DNA of 64,000 bases from Bog-532 sp963742875 (GTDB lineage Bacteria; Actinomycetota; Actinomycetes; Streptosporangiales; Streptosporangiaceae): positions 434,001-498,000 of the forward strand of contig CAVUNO010000001.1 in assembly GCA_963742875.1 (NCBI GenBank), read 5' to 3'. The notes beneath the pieces are model-generated. The model did not search any database. It saw nothing but the letters and a program-made list of their open reading frames with translations, and was not told where the DNA came from. Positions 36,206 through 45,519 of the stretch are shown here, piece after piece; position 1 is the stretch's first letter, and each line of letters begins with the position of its first letter. A program made the position numbers and the translations under genes.

Positions 36206-36811
36206 CTATCGATCTCCGGCGCCGGGGTGGCGGCCGGTCTGATTGTGCGGGTCAAATCCGTCAAACCGACGCAGCGCCTCCCACTCGGGGAGAACCGCGT
36301 CCTCGTGCCGGTGCCCGGGTCCGGCGTCCGCCAGGCGGACCCCGCACTCGACGCACAGGCCCGGGCAATCGTCCGAGCAGAGCGGCGCCAGCGGCAGGGC
36401 GAGCACCACCGCGTCGCGCAGCACCGGCTCCAGGTCGAGCAGGTCACCGTCCAGCAGCAGTTCGTCCTCGTCGTCCGCCGCGCAGCCCGGCCCGTAGTGG
36501 TAGAGCTCCTGGAAGCTCGCTTCCACCGAAGAGGTCAGCGGCTCGAGGCAGCGCGCGCACTCACCCACCACGGGCGCCGTCGCGGTGCCGGTGACGAGAA
36601 CGCCCTCGGACACGGCCTCCAGCCGTACGGCCAGGTCGAGATCCGCTCCTGCGGGCACTCCCGCCAGCTCAACGCGCAGGGAATCTGGCGCTGGGACGGT
36701 ACGGGTCTCTTCCCGCGCGGCGCCGGGCTGGCGTCCCAGGGCTCGTGTGTCGAAAACGAGTTCCCTGCGCGGGTCAAGGGTTGTCGGGGACTTCCTGCGT
36801 GCATGAGGCAT
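36206..36811 (-). CDS. yceD: DUF177 (YceD) family protein
   Basis: A 201-residue protein of the family paired with rpmF. Conserved cysteine segments GECARCLEPL and LCSDDCPGLCVECG, and an acidic LLDGDLLDLEPVLRDAVVLA stretch, are present. It has been linked to 23S rRNA/large-subunit accumulation in other organisms. Confidence 0.9.
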   Translation of the reverse strand: MPHARRKSPTTLDPRRELVFDTRALGRQPGAAREETRTVPAPDSLRVELAGVPAGADLDLAVRLEAVSEGVLVTGTATAPVVGECARCLEPLTSSVEASFQELYHYGPGCAADDEDELLLDGDLLDLEPVLRDAVVLALPLAPLCSDDCPGLCVECGVRLADAGPGHRHEDAVLPEWEALRRFDGFDPHNQTGRHPGAGDR

Positions 36812-36922
36812 GAGAGTTACCAGGGATTGGTCAGCGCTGGACGGTCAAGCTTACCGAGAGCTCGCAACGAATCCCAAACCCAGCAGGCCGCCGTCCCATT
36901 CCCCGCAGTCACCAACCGTAGC

Positions 36923-37402
36923 TCATGATTCGGCGACGCGGGCCCGGAGTTTGCCGATCACCTGCTCCGGAACGAGCCCGCTGACGTCTCCACCGTACTT
37001 CGCCACCTCCCTGATCAGGCTGGAGGACAAGAACGAATACAGCGGATTGGTGGTCATGAACATCGTCTCGACCTTGGCCATGCTGTAGTTCATCTGCGCC
37101 ATCTGCATCTCATAGTCGAAGTCGCTGACGGCGCGTAGTCCCTTCACGACGGCCGAGATGCCGTTGGTCTCGCAGAAGTCCACCAGCAGCCCGTGAAACT
37201 GGTCCACCCGGACGTTGCCGTACTCGGCGGTGACCTCGCCCAGCATCTCCATCCGCTCCTCGACGGTGAACAGGCTTTTCTTGGTGATGTTGATGAGCAC
37301 GGCGACGACAACCTCGTCGTAGAGCCGGGACGCCCGGCTGATGATGTCGAGGTGCCCGTTGGTCACGGGGTCAAAGGAACCGGGGCAGACGACACGACGC
37401 AC
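36923..37402 (-). CDS. coaD: Phosphopantetheine adenylyltransferase
   Basis: A CoA biosynthesis enzyme of 159 residues. VVCPGSFDPVTNGHLDIISR carries the nucleotidyltransferase HxGH-type motif; KGLRAVSDFDYEMQMAQMN and SSSLIREVAKYGGDV are conserved. 27 bases after rsmD. Confidence 0.96.
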   Translation of the reverse strand: MRRVVCPGSFDPVTNGHLDIISRASRLYDEVVVAVLINITKKSLFTVEERMEMLGEVTAEYGNVRVDQFHGLLVDFCETNGISAVVKGLRAVSDFDYEMQMAQMNYSMAKVETMFMTTNPLYSFLSSSLIREVAKYGGDVSGLVPEQVIGKLRARVAES

Positions 37403-37429
37403 GCTGATCCACCTCTTTCGCTTGTCCGG

Positions 37430-38035
37430 CTACAATCCAGCGCCGGCTTGGGTCCCGGCTTTAGACCCGGCGGCGTGACCGTACCAGAGCATGGCCTCGC
37501 CGTACCGGCGTGAGCGGCCCGCCGAGAACCCCTCCGGCCAGCGCAAAGGCCCCGACCGGGCGGCACGTTCGACGATAACGAGCGCCCCGGGCGCGAGCCA
37601 GCCCCCCGTCCGGAGCGCCGCCAGGACGGCGGTGACGTCATCATCGGCCAGGGCGTAGGGAGGGTCGGCGAACGCGACGTGGTACGGCTCACCGGTGGCG
37701 GGCAGACCACGCGCGAGCATTCGCTCCACGCGGTCGCTGACCAGGCGCGCGCCGGGCAGCCCCACCGCGTCGATATTGGCGCGGATCACCCTGGCCGCGG
37801 GAGGATCCGCCTCGACCAGCACCGCCGCGCTAGCGCCACGGGACAGCGCTTCCAGCCCGAACGCACCTGAGCCGGCGTACAGGTCGAGAACGCGTGTTCC
37901 GTCGAAGGAGCCCAGGACCGATCCCGCTGCGGCGAATATCGCCTCGCGTGCGCGGTCGCTGGTGGGGCGGGTCGTCCGGCCGCCCGGCACGGCGAGCCGC
38001 CGTCCCCGCGCCCGGCCGGCAATGACACGCGTCAT
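37430..38035 (-). CDS. rsmD: 16S rRNA (guanine966-N2)-methyltransferase RsmD
   Basis: Starts MTRVIAGRARGRRLAVP. The SAM-binding VLDLYAGSGAFGLEALSRGA and catalytic FADPPYALAD motifs are visible. 201 residues from the ATG at 38035; the upstream extension runs into the dispersed repeat. Forms the usual rsmD-coaD pair. Confidence 0.94.
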   Translation of the reverse strand: MTRVIAGRARGRRLAVPGGRTTRPTSDRAREAIFAAAGSVLGSFDGTRVLDLYAGSGAFGLEALSRGASAAVLVEADPPAARVIRANIDAVGLPGARLVSDRVERMLARGLPATGEPYHVAFADPPYALADDDVTAVLAALRTGGWLAPGALVIVERAARSGPLRWPEGFSAGRSRRYGEAMLWYGHAAGSKAGTQAGAGL

Positions 38036-38084
38036 GTGCCTAGTCTGCCCGGCCACCCGCGGTGCGGGCCATGGACCAAGGTCG

Positions 38085-38309
38085 CTGTGTTGGCCCGGGC
38101 GGGCGACCCCCCGGAACCCCCCGCTGCGCTCCGCGCCCGCGCGGTGGTACTTCGCCGGCACACCGGCCACTCACCGGGCCGGACGCCCGGTTCGCTGGGC
38201 CGGTAACGATCGCCTCATCGTAACCCGCTGTGGTACTTCGCCGATAGCACCGGCCGCTCACCCGGACCTTCGGCCCGGGATCGCTGGGCCGGTTACGATC
38301 GCCTCGCCG
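38085..38309. repeat. Dispersed intergenic repeat, copy 2
   Basis: Two related units. The first runs GGCGACCCCCCGGAACCCCC, then a GCGGTGGTACTTCGCCGGCA block, CGGCCACTCACCGGGCCGGA and GGCCGGTAACGATCGCCTC. The second begins again at TGGTACTTCGCCGATAGCAC near 38230 and ends GGCCGGTTACGATCGCCTC. It lies between rsmD and DUF2277. Confidence 0.75.
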
Positions 38310-38528
38310 TCACCTGCTGGGTGTGCCCCGGACTTCTAGGTGGCCTAGCAGGATCCGGGTGGCCTCGGCGATGGCGTCGACGGCCTCGTTGAATGCCTCG
38401 GCGTTGTGCGCGGCGGGGGCACGGAAACCGCTGACCTTCCGCACGTACTGCAGGGCGGCCGCGTGCATTTCCGTCTCGGTGACGTGCTCGGTGTACGGCT
38501 CCCGCAAGGTTTTAATGCTCCTGCACAT
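38310..38528 (-). CDS. DUF2277 family protein
   Basis: A 72-residue protein, MCRSIKTLREPYTEHVTETE, with VRKVSGFRAPAAHNAEAFNE; this matches DUF2277, of unknown function. It lies alone between a repeat region and recG. Confidence 0.85.
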   Translation of the reverse strand: MCRSIKTLREPYTEHVTETEMHAAALQYVRKVSGFRAPAAHNAEAFNEAVDAIAEATRILLGHLEVRGTPSR

Positions 38529-38612
38529 GTCATGACCCTACGCCGCCCGGACCCCGGGCGGCCCCGGCCAGCACAGCATGCGGGGTTCCGGGGGGTAGCC
38601 TCCCCGGGCCAA

Positions 38613-40865
38613 CTAGGTTTTATCCAGGAACTCGGCGCGCTGCGGGCCGAGCAGATCGCCGATCGCGGCGGAAAGCCCCGGATGGCGTGCCAGATCCGGA
38701 TCCCCGTCCACGACCGCGGCGGCCTCTTCGCGCGCCTGCCCGATCAGCTCCTCGTCCGTGAGCAGGCTGAGCAGCTTGAGGCTGGAGCGGCGGCCGGCCT
38801 GCGCGGCGCCCAGCACGTCACCCTCCCGGCGCTGCTCCAGGTCAAGGCGTGACAGGCTGAACCCGTCCACGGTGGCGGCCACCGCGCCCAGCCGCTCGCG
38901 GGCCGGGCTGCCCGGCTCGGTCTCGGTGATGAGCAGGCACAGGCCCTCGGCGGTGCCACGGCCGACCCGGCCGCGCAGCTGGTGCAGTTGCGAGACGCCG
39001 AAGCGGTCGGCGTCCATGACGACCATCACGGTCGCGTTCGGCACGTCCACGCCCACCTCGATGACCGTGGTGGCCACGAGGACGTCCAGGTCTCCTTCGG
39101 TGAAGGCGCGCATGACGCGTTCCTTCTCCTCGGCGGGCATCCGGCCGTGCAGCGCCGCTACCCGCAGTCCCGCGAGCGGCCCGTTCTCCAGCGCCGGGGC
39201 AACGTCGAGCACGGCCAGCGGTGGCCGCCGGCCGTCCGGTGCGCCCCCGCTCCCGGCGTCCGCGTCCCGGCCGACGTCATCGGTACCTGCCCCGGCATCG
39301 TCCGGGGCCTCTGAGCCGTCGTCCGGCTCGTCGGGGCCGGTGCCACCCACCCGCGGGCAGACCACGTACGCCTGGCGCCGAAGGGCGGCTTCCTCGCGGA
39401 CACGCTCCCACGTCCGCTCGACGAACCGGGGCTTGTCGGCCGCGGGCACGACGTGCGTGACGATCGGCGACCGCCCCGCCGGGAGCTCCGTGAGCGTCGA
39501 TACCTCGAGGTCACCATAGACGGTCATGGCGACGGTCCGCGGGATGGGCGTGGCCGTCATGACCAGCACGTGCGGGCGTCCACCGGGGGCCTTCTCACGG
39601 AGCGCGTCACGCTGCTCGACGCCGAACCGGTGCTGTTCGTCGATGACGATCAGCCCCAGGTCGGAAAACCGGACGTGCTCCTCGAGCAGGGCGTGCGTGC
39701 CGATGACGATGCCGGCGTCGCCGGTGAACACGTCGGTGAGCGCCTCGCGCCGCGCGGCGACGCCCTGAGATCCGGTGAGCAGGGCCACCCGGGTGGCGTT
39801 GTCGGCGCCGCCCAGCCGGCCTGCCTGCCCGAGCGGCCCGAGCATCGCGCTGATCGACCGGAAGTGCTGCTGCGCGAGCACCTCGGTCGGGGCCAGCAGC
39901 GCGGCCTGTCCGCCCGCGTCGATGACCTGCAGCATGGCCCGGACGGCGATCACGGTCTTGCCCGAGCCGACCTCGCCCTGCAGCAGCCGGTGCATCGGGA
40001 ACGCGCAGGACAGGTCCGCGGAGATCGTCTCCCCGGCGGCGCGCTGACCGTCGGTGAGGCGGAACGGCAGCCGCGCGTCGAACGCTTCGGCCAGCCCGCC
40101 GGGCTCCCGCGGGCGCGGCGTGGCCGGCATCGCCCCGGCTGCGTGCCGGCGCTGGGCGAGCGCGGCCTGCAGCACGAACGCCTCGTCCCACTTGAGGCGG
40201 TGCCGCGCCCGGCGGTAGTCATCGACGTCCAGCGGCCGGTGAATGGCCTGGATCGCCTCGGCCAGCCCGCCCAGGCCGTGGCGCTGGCGGAGTTCTCCGG
40301 GCAGCGGGTCCGCACCGACGTCGAGGGTGTCGAGCAAGGTCCGGACCGCCCTGGCGATCTGCCAGGACGCGATCTTGGCGCTGGCCGGGTAGACCGGGAT
40401 CAGTTCGGTGGCATAGTCCGCTGCGATCTCGGCGGCGAAACCCAGCCCGCTCGTCTCGGGCAGCATCTCGCAGTCCGGGTGGACCAGCTGACGGCGGCCG
40501 CGGAACGAGGAGACCGTGCCCGCGAACAATCCCACCGCCTCCGGGCGCAGCATCTTCTGATAGAACCCGGCCCGGTGAAAGAACGTCAGCGTGAGGCGGG
40601 CCGTGCCGTCGGTGACGGTCACCTCCAGGCGCTCGCCGCGCCGGTTGCCGTTCGGCCGCCGCTGGGCCACCGCCACCTTCGCCAGCACCGTGACATGCTC
40701 GCCTTCCCGCAGCGAGGACAGCTCCGTCAGCTCGCCCCGGGTCGCGTAGCGGCGGGGATAGTGCCGCAGCAGGTCCCCCACGGTCTGCAGGCCGAAAGCG
40801 TCGCTTAGGGGTTTGGCCGTCTTGGCCCCGAGCACGCGGTCCAGCGGGTCACGCACGGTTGACAT
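38613..40865 (-). CDS. recG: ATP-dependent DNA helicase RecG
   Basis: A 750-residue helicase for stalled forks and Holliday junctions. The N-terminal wedge domain is followed by Walker A LLQGEVGSGKTVIAVRAML, DEQHRFG (DEAH-type box), TATPIPRTVAMTVYGDLEVS and the QLRGRVGRG motif VI. A Gly/Asp/Ala-rich insertion (residues ~505-550) splits the second helicase lobe between VVCPRVG and the following LHGRMPAEEK. It diverges from rpmB. Confidence 0.95.
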   Translation of the reverse strand: MSTVRDPLDRVLGAKTAKPLSDAFGLQTVGDLLRHYPRRYATRGELTELSSLREGEHVTVLAKVAVAQRRPNGNRRGERLEVTVTDGTARLTLTFFHRAGFYQKMLRPEAVGLFAGTVSSFRGRRQLVHPDCEMLPETSGLGFAAEIAADYATELIPVYPASAKIASWQIARAVRTLLDTLDVGADPLPGELRQRHGLGGLAEAIQAIHRPLDVDDYRRARHRLKWDEAFVLQAALAQRRHAAGAMPATPRPREPGGLAEAFDARLPFRLTDGQRAAGETISADLSCAFPMHRLLQGEVGSGKTVIAVRAMLQVIDAGGQAALLAPTEVLAQQHFRSISAMLGPLGQAGRLGGADNATRVALLTGSQGVAARREALTDVFTGDAGIVIGTHALLEEHVRFSDLGLIVIDEQHRFGVEQRDALREKAPGGRPHVLVMTATPIPRTVAMTVYGDLEVSTLTELPAGRSPIVTHVVPAADKPRFVERTWERVREEAALRRQAYVVCPRVGGTGPDEPDDGSEAPDDAGAGTDDVGRDADAGSGGAPDGRRPPLAVLDVAPALENGPLAGLRVAALHGRMPAEEKERVMRAFTEGDLDVLVATTVIEVGVDVPNATVMVVMDADRFGVSQLHQLRGRVGRGTAEGLCLLITETEPGSPARERLGAVAATVDGFSLSRLDLEQRREGDVLGAAQAGRRSSLKLLSLLTDEELIGQAREEAAAVVDGDPDLARHPGLSAAIGDLLGPQRAEFLDKT

Positions 40866-41113
40866 AGGGGCAGGATAGGATCGGGCGGGGACAGAAAAGT
40901 GCCCGGACCGTCAGCGGCACGGCGGAAACCGCTGGATGAACCGGCGGAACCGGGGAGGCGGGGGCTGACGCTGGCCGGACGCGCGGCACTCGTGCTGGCG
41001 GTGCCCGGCTGCTGGTTCGCGCCCCGGCCCCCAGTCGGATACCCTTTGACGGCTGTCCCCCTGCGCGTCCCGCGCGGACGGCACTCAGACCATCCTCGAC
41101 TTTGGAGTGACCC

Positions 41114-41299
41114 GTGGCTTCCGTCTGCGACGTATGCGGCAAGGGGCCGGGCTTCGGCAACAACATCTCGCACTCGCATCGCCGCACCCGCCGCCGCTGG
41201 AACCCCAACATCCAGACCGTCCGCGCCATGGTCGGCCGGACACCTAAGCGCATGAACGTGTGCACCTCCTGCCTCAAGGCCGGTAAGGTCGCCCGCTAG
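41114..41299 (+). CDS. rpmB: 50S ribosomal protein L28
   Basis: A 61-residue L28 starting from GTG with a GGAG site nine bases upstream. VCDVCGKGPGFGNNISHSHR and NVCTSCLKAGKV carry four cysteines, a zinc-binding form. It has its own terminator. Confidence 0.96.
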   Translation: MASVCDVCGKGPGFGNNISHSHRRTRRRWNPNIQTVRAMVGRTPKRMNVCTSCLKAGKVAR

Positions 41300-41314
41300 A
41301 GATCCGCACCTCGC

Positions 41315-41346
41315 ATCCCGGGCCGCGCCGCGCGCCCGGGATCTTT
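41315..41346 (+). terminator. Intrinsic terminator of rpmB
   Basis: ATCCCGGGC (41315-41323) pairs perfectly with GCCCGGGAT (41334-41342), followed by CTTT, 15 bases after the rpmB stop. Confidence 0.85.
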
Positions 41347-41621
41347 GTGTCTCCCCGTCCCGTGGGCCCTGGCTGTCCGGCGGTGGACGTCGTCCCGCCG
41401 CCATGCTTACGATGGGCGCAGCATGTGGTTGCGCCTAGGGTTCCGGCCGTGGTCCGCATGAGGTCCGTTCGGCACAATCAGGGCCACGGGGACTGGACCG
41501 AGCGGCGCCACGGTGCGGCGGCCTGTCGCCGCCGCACCGACACCTGACGGGATAAAAGCCCTGAGGGCTCCTATCCGCATGCCCCGCCACCGCGGGGCCA
41601 TCGCGAAGGGGCCTTCCCACG
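41347..41621. other. Intergenic region with 11-bp hairpin
   Basis: No gene seen. A perfect hairpin CGGTGCGGCGG (41511-41521)/CCGCCGCACCG (41529-41539) has no T tract; a smaller AGCCC/GGGCT hairpin lies near 41560. These could be leader structures of the transporter gene. Confidence 0.5.
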
Positions 41622-42303
41622 ATGGGCTTGCTCGCTGGCGCACTGACCGCTGTCACACCGGCCGCTGTCACACCGGCCGCTGTCACACCGGCCGCTGTCA
41701 CACCGGCCGCTGTCACACCGGCCGACTGTCTCACTGGCCGGGCCGGCTGGCTCCGCCGTTTCCGCCGCCGTACTCGCCGCCACGCTAAGCGCGGCGTGTG
41801 CGCACGCCGCCTGGAACTCGATCGCGCACGCGATCCCGGACAAGGTGGCATCGTTCACGCTGGTCAACCTGGGCGCCCTGGCCTGCGCCATCCCGCTGGT
41901 CGTCCTCGCGCCGCCTCCCGCCGTCCGCTGCTGGGGCTATCTGGCCGCCTCGGTGGTCCTGCACGTCATGTACAACGGGCTGCTGATGCTGTCCTACCGG
42001 CTGGGTGACTTCAGCCAGACGTACCCGCTGGCCCGGGGCACCTCCCCGCTGGTGGTCATGCTGCTCGCGGCCGTCTTCGCCGGCGAGGTGCCCGGGCCGG
42101 GCCAGTTCACCGGGGTGGCCCTGATCTGCGGCGGCCTCGGGAGCCTCGTGCTGGCGGGCCGGCGCGCAGAGTCGCCTACCGGGCGTGGGGCCGTCCTCGC
42201 GGCCATCATCGGGAGCGTCGTCTTCCACGAACGATTCGGGTGGGCGCGCATCGTCGTCGCGGGGTTCGTGACCCTCGGGATCGTCGTCCTCTACCTGGCC
42301 TAG
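41622..42303 (+). pseudogene. EamA/DMT-family transporter, decayed
   Basis: The frame opens MGLLAGALTAVTPA, runs through a 15-base minisatellite, and shifts at about 41724 where one extra G lies in the degenerate sixth unit. The other frame continues CAHAAWNSIAHAIPDKVASF and membrane helices typical of EamA proteins (YRLGDFSQTYPLARGTSPLV). At about 42205 the sequence jumps from SPTGRGAVLAA to IIGSVVFHERFG. About 100 residues of the second EamA repeat are missing compared with the usual ~290-residue protein. Both defects support true pseudogenisation. Its stop overlaps the thiD stop. Confidence 0.8.
41649..41723 (+). repeat. 15-bp minisatellite in transporter N-terminus
   Basis: Five perfect copies of GCTGTCACACCGGCC (encoding AVTPA) at 41649-41723, then a sixth degenerate, frame-shifting copy. 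Confidence 0.95.
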
Positions 42304-43108
42304 CCGCGGTGGCCGCGAGAGCGCCAGGCGTGGTCGACGGGGCCGATACCGGCGCCGAGCGGATAGCCGGCGCGGATCGCACCCGTCACGTACTCGCGCG
42401 CCCGCGCCACCGCGTCCGGCACGTCCGCCCCCAGGGCCAGATGGGACGCGATCGCCGACGCCAGCGTGCAGCCGGTCCCATGGGTGTGCGGGGTCTCGAT
42501 CCGTTCCCCCCGAAACGCCACGCCCGGTTCCCGTCGAAGAGCACATCGACCGGATCGCCGGCGAGGTGGCCGCCCTTGACGAGAACCCAGCGCGGGCCGA
42601 GTTCCTTGATGGCGCGGGCCACGGCCAGCATGGCGTCCTCGTCGGCCGCCTTGATCCCGGTAAGCTGCTCGGCCTCGTCCAGATTCGGCGTGACGACGGT
42701 CGCCAGCGGCAGCAGCGACTCGCGCATCGTCTCACCCCCGCCCGGCATCAGCAGCGAATGCCCATGCTTGGACACCGCCACCGGGTCGATGACCAGCGGC
42801 GCCCGCACGTCCGCGAGCACCTCCGCCACCTCGCAGACGATCGCGCTGGACGCCAGCATGCCCGTCTTGATCGCCTGGACCGGAATGTCGGACAGGACGG
42901 ACTCCAGCTGGGCCCGGACCGCCTCCGGCGGGAGCTCCCAGAAGTTCTGCACGCCCACCGAATTCTGCGCGGTGACGGCACACACCACGCTCATCCCGTG
43001 CACGCCCAGCGCCTGCATCGTCTTCAGGTCGGCCTGGATCCCCGCTCCGCCGCACGAGTCGGACCCCGCGATCGTCAGCACACACGGCGGTGTCACCGAG
43101 CCACCCAT
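42300..43108 (-). pseudogene. thiD: HMP/HMP-P kinase ThiD, frameshifted
   Basis: Phosphorylates hydroxymethylpyrimidine(-P) for thiamine. CVLTIAGSDSCGGAGIQADL, KTGMLASSAIVCEVAEV, VTPNLDEAEQLTG and VKGGHL are intact. The frame breaks in a six-G run at about 42508. The next frame supplies RGERIETPHTHGTGCTLASA, including the anion-hole GTGCT motif, and the proper C-terminus. All catalytic parts are present across two frames, so a homopolymer consensus error is plausible. thiL lies upstream on the same strand. Confidence 0.88.
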
Positions 43109-43171
43109 GCCACCACCCTAAACGCGGCCCGCCCCCGCTCGGGCTCGTTCCCGAGCCGGCGCCCGCGTCGG

Positions 43172-44368
43172 TTAGCGGAAGTGGTCCCAGCCGGGGGCGG
43201 CCTCGTAGGCGCGGCCGTCGACGAGGACGCCATGGCCCTCCCGGACCGCGCCGATCACTGACCATCGCGCCGGGAGCACCACCCCGGGCGGAAACGTAGC
43301 CACCAGCGAATGGTCCTCTCCCCCGGCCAACGCCCAGCCTAGGGCTGTGGGCCCGGGAGCGCCGCCAGAATTGGCCTCGCTGGGAGTCCCGCCGGAGTCA
43401 CCGCCCGGATTCGCCTCGCCCTCGTCGGGGGCACCGGCAGGGGCACCGGCCCGGAGGGCGCGCGCGGCGGGCTCCAGGGAGGCAGTATCCAGGGCGGCGC
43501 CGCGAACGTCGATGGCGACCTCGCTCGCGCCGGCGATGTGCCCGAGGTCGGCGAGCAGACCGTCGCTCACGTCGATCATGGCGGTGGCGCCCAGCGTGGC
43601 GGCTTCGGGCCCGGCGTCGTAGGGCGGAGCGGGACGGAGATGCGCCCTGACCAGCTCGGCCAGCTCCGTGAGCGGGGGCGGGTCTCCTCGTGAGCCAGCG
43701 AAGCCGGCCTGGAGGAGGGCCAGGCCCGCCGCCGAACGGCCCAGCGGGCCCGCCACCGCCACGACATCGTGGGGCCGGGCGCCGGAGCGCGTCACCGGGT
43801 TCCTGCCCTGCAGGTCACCGAGGCCGGTGACGGCCAGGAGCACCGCGTCGAAGCGGGCCACGTCGCCGCCGGCCACCGAGGCGCCCGCGCGGGCGCACTC
43901 GGCCGCAAGACCTTCGGCCACGCCGAGGGCCCAGGCCGCGGGCAGGTCGGGGGGCGCGGCGAAGGCGACGAGCAGTGCGGTCGCGACGGCGCCCATGGCC
44001 GCGACGTCGGCCAGGCTGCGTACCGCCGCGCGGTGCCCGATGTCCGCCGGGCCAGCCCAGTCCCGGCGGAAATGCCGTCCCTCCAGCAGGAAGTCCGTGG
44101 TCGCGACGACCCGGCCGTCGGGCGCGGCGAGCACCGCGGCGTCGTCGCCGGGCCCGAGCATCGTGCCGGGCCCGGGCCGCGCCCGCGCCGCCATCTCGGC
44201 GATGAGGCCGAACTCGCCCAGGTCCCCGATACTGCGACCGGCCAGCTCCGGACGGCCGCCGGCCGGCTCCGGACAGCCGCCGGCCGGCTCCGCCGGGCCG
44301 GGATTGCCGGGGCGGCCATCACCGGCGCCGGCCGCGTGTTCCCCGCGCCGCGCTCGCTGATTACTCAC
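43172..44368 (-). CDS. thiL: Thiamine-monophosphate kinase
   Basis: Makes thiamine diphosphate. LGEFGLIAEM, GPGDDAAVLAAPDGRVVATT, DFLLEGRHFRRDW and MIDVSDGLLADLGHI are family motifs. 398 residues, against ~320 usually: a Pro/Gly-rich N-terminus with a PEPAGG/RPELAG repeat and a Gly-rich insertion (residues ~307-340) account for the difference. GTG start. Followed by thiD. Confidence 0.92.
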   Translation of the reverse strand: MSNQRARRGEHAAGAGDGRPGNPGPAEPAGGCPEPAGGRPELAGRSIGDLGEFGLIAEMAARARPGPGTMLGPGDDAAVLAAPDGRVVATTDFLLEGRHFRRDWAGPADIGHRAAVRSLADVAAMGAVATALLVAFAAPPDLPAAWALGVAEGLAAECARAGASVAGGDVARFDAVLLAVTGLGDLQGRNPVTRSGARPHDVVAVAGPLGRSAAGLALLQAGFAGSRGDPPPLTELAELVRAHLRPAPPYDAGPEAATLGATAMIDVSDGLLADLGHIAGASEVAIDVRGAALDTASLEPAARALRAGAPAGAPDEGEANPGGDSGGTPSEANSGGAPGPTALGWALAGGEDHSLVATFPPGVVLPARWSVIGAVREGHGVLVDGRAYEAAPGWDHFR

Positions 44369-44486
44369 AAATTCGGGCCATCCGTCAATTCACATGATCT
44401 CGCCCTGCGAGGGGCCTTGCGCACTAAGGTAGCGTGGCTTCTCCGGGCAATTTTCACCGTCGATTACCATGCCCATGGAGGACGTC

Positions 44487-44720
44487 ATGGTTCAGGCATA
44501 CATCCTGGTCCAGACGGAGGTCGGCAAGGCCGCCGATGTCGCCAAGGAGATCGCCAAGATTGTCGGGGTCACCCAGGCGGAGGATGTAACCGGCCCCTAT
44601 GACGTCATCGTCCGGGCCGAAGCGGACAACGTGGACGAACTGGGCAGGCTCGTCGCTTCCGGAATTCAGTCCGTCGAGGGGATCACGCGCACCCTCACCT
44701 GCCCGATCGTCTACATCTAG
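44487..44720 (+). CDS. Lrp/AsnC ligand-binding (RAM) domain protein
   Basis: A 77-residue stand-alone RAM domain without the Lrp helix-turn-helix, starting VQAYILVQTEVGKAADVAKE with the conserved GPYDVIVRAEADNVDELG. The ATG at 44487 has a GGAGG six bases upstream. Probably an amino-acid sensing accessory; often found near thiL in actinobacteria. Confidence 0.88.
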   Translation: MVQAYILVQTEVGKAADVAKEIAKIVGVTQAEDVTGPYDVIVRAEADNVDELGRLVASGIQSVEGITRTLTCPIVYI

Positions 44721-44784
44721 CGCGGCCGCCGGCGTCTGGCCGCATCCGCCTGCGGCCCGGCGGGCCTGCCGAGCTGTCCGCGTG

Positions 44785-45438
44785 CTAGCCGGCCGCGCGG
44801 AGAAGCTCCGCGGCGAGGGCGGCCGTCCGGGGCCCCAGCCCGAGCCGGGCGGCGGCACGCAGGTCCTCCGGCGTGTCCACGTCCTGGCGCAGGCCCGCGA
44901 TGCCCGGCGGCAGCAGCTCGGCGGCGCCCCCCTCGGCGTGCCGGCGCCTGGACTCCAGCCCGAACCCCGGCCTGAACGGCACGCCCGGCGCCGCCGTGTA
45001 CAAGGTCGTCCCCGAACCCTGTCGATCGGGCACGAACGCCTCCGGCCACAGCTCCGCGCCGCGGAGCGCCGTCCCCAGCTCGGCGGCCTGGAGCGCGGGC
45101 AGATCGGCGGACAGCGCGGCCAGCGCTGAACCCGGCCACAGCCGCTCCGCGCACGCTGCTCCGTGACTCAGGGCCGCGTTGAGTCCGGCCCGCGGTTCGT
45201 CGGGAACCACCGTCGCTCCCACCGCGGCCAGCTCCCGCGCCGCGACCGGGTCGTCAGTGACGACGATGACCTGCGCGGCGGACCGCGACGCGGCGACCGC
45301 GCGGACCGTGTCCGACGCCATGGCCAGGGCCAGCTCCGCGCGCCGCGGCCCGGCGAGGGGCGCGATCCGGGACTTGGCGTGGGCAAGTACCTTAACGGGG
45401 ACCACCACCGCCCATGCGAACGGGGCATCATCGCTCAT
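44785..45438 (-). CDS. cofC: Phosphoenolpyruvate/2-phospholactate guanylyltransferase (F420)
   Basis: A 217-residue nucleotidyltransferase of coenzyme F420 synthesis. VVVPVKVLAHAKSRIAPLAG, VVTDDPVAARELA, ALSADLPALQ and GSGTTLYTA match CofC/FbiD. The ATG at 45438 begins exactly at the end of an IS605-like left end, so the native promoter and ribosome-binding site have been displaced; no Shine-Dalgarno precedes it. The frame upstream reads through the IS end and is not native. Confidence 0.9.
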   Translation of the reverse strand: MSDDAPFAWAVVVPVKVLAHAKSRIAPLAGPRRAELALAMASDTVRAVAASRSAAQVIVVTDDPVAARELAAVGATVVPDEPRAGLNAALSHGAACAERLWPGSALAALSADLPALQAAELGTALRGAELWPEAFVPDRQGSGTTLYTAAPGVPFRPGFGLESRRRHAEGGAAELLPPGIAGLRQDVDTPEDLRAAARLGLGPRTAALAAELLRAAG

Positions 45439-45519
45439 CGGAATCGCGGCGTGGAGACCCCGGACTTCAGGCCGGGGAGGAAACGCCGCTCCCCTCTCTC
45501 GCGTGTCACGCTTACATCC
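45432..45519 (+). mobile_element. IS605-like left end, copy B, abutting cofC start
   Basis: An 88-base copy of the segment at 6644-6729, here reading rightwards: CGCTCAT, then GCGGCGT ... CCCCGGACTTCAGGCCGGGG ... ACGCCGC, ending CGCGTGTCACGCTTACATCC. CGCTCAT is the complement of the first seven bases of cofC. Directly followed by TnpB C-terminal sequence, so the element lost its middle. Confidence 0.7.

Noticed and set aside
39453..40808. 451-codon plus-strand frame
   Set aside because: Antisense shadow of recG.
41511..41539. Second terminator after rpmB
   Set aside because: The 11-bp hairpin is perfect but is not followed by a T tract; recorded only as an unexplained hairpin.
43109..43171. 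TPP riboswitch near thiD/thiL
   Set aside because: I looked for CTGAGA...GACC-type Thi-box sequence before thiL and thiD and saw none; the gap is only about 60 bases.
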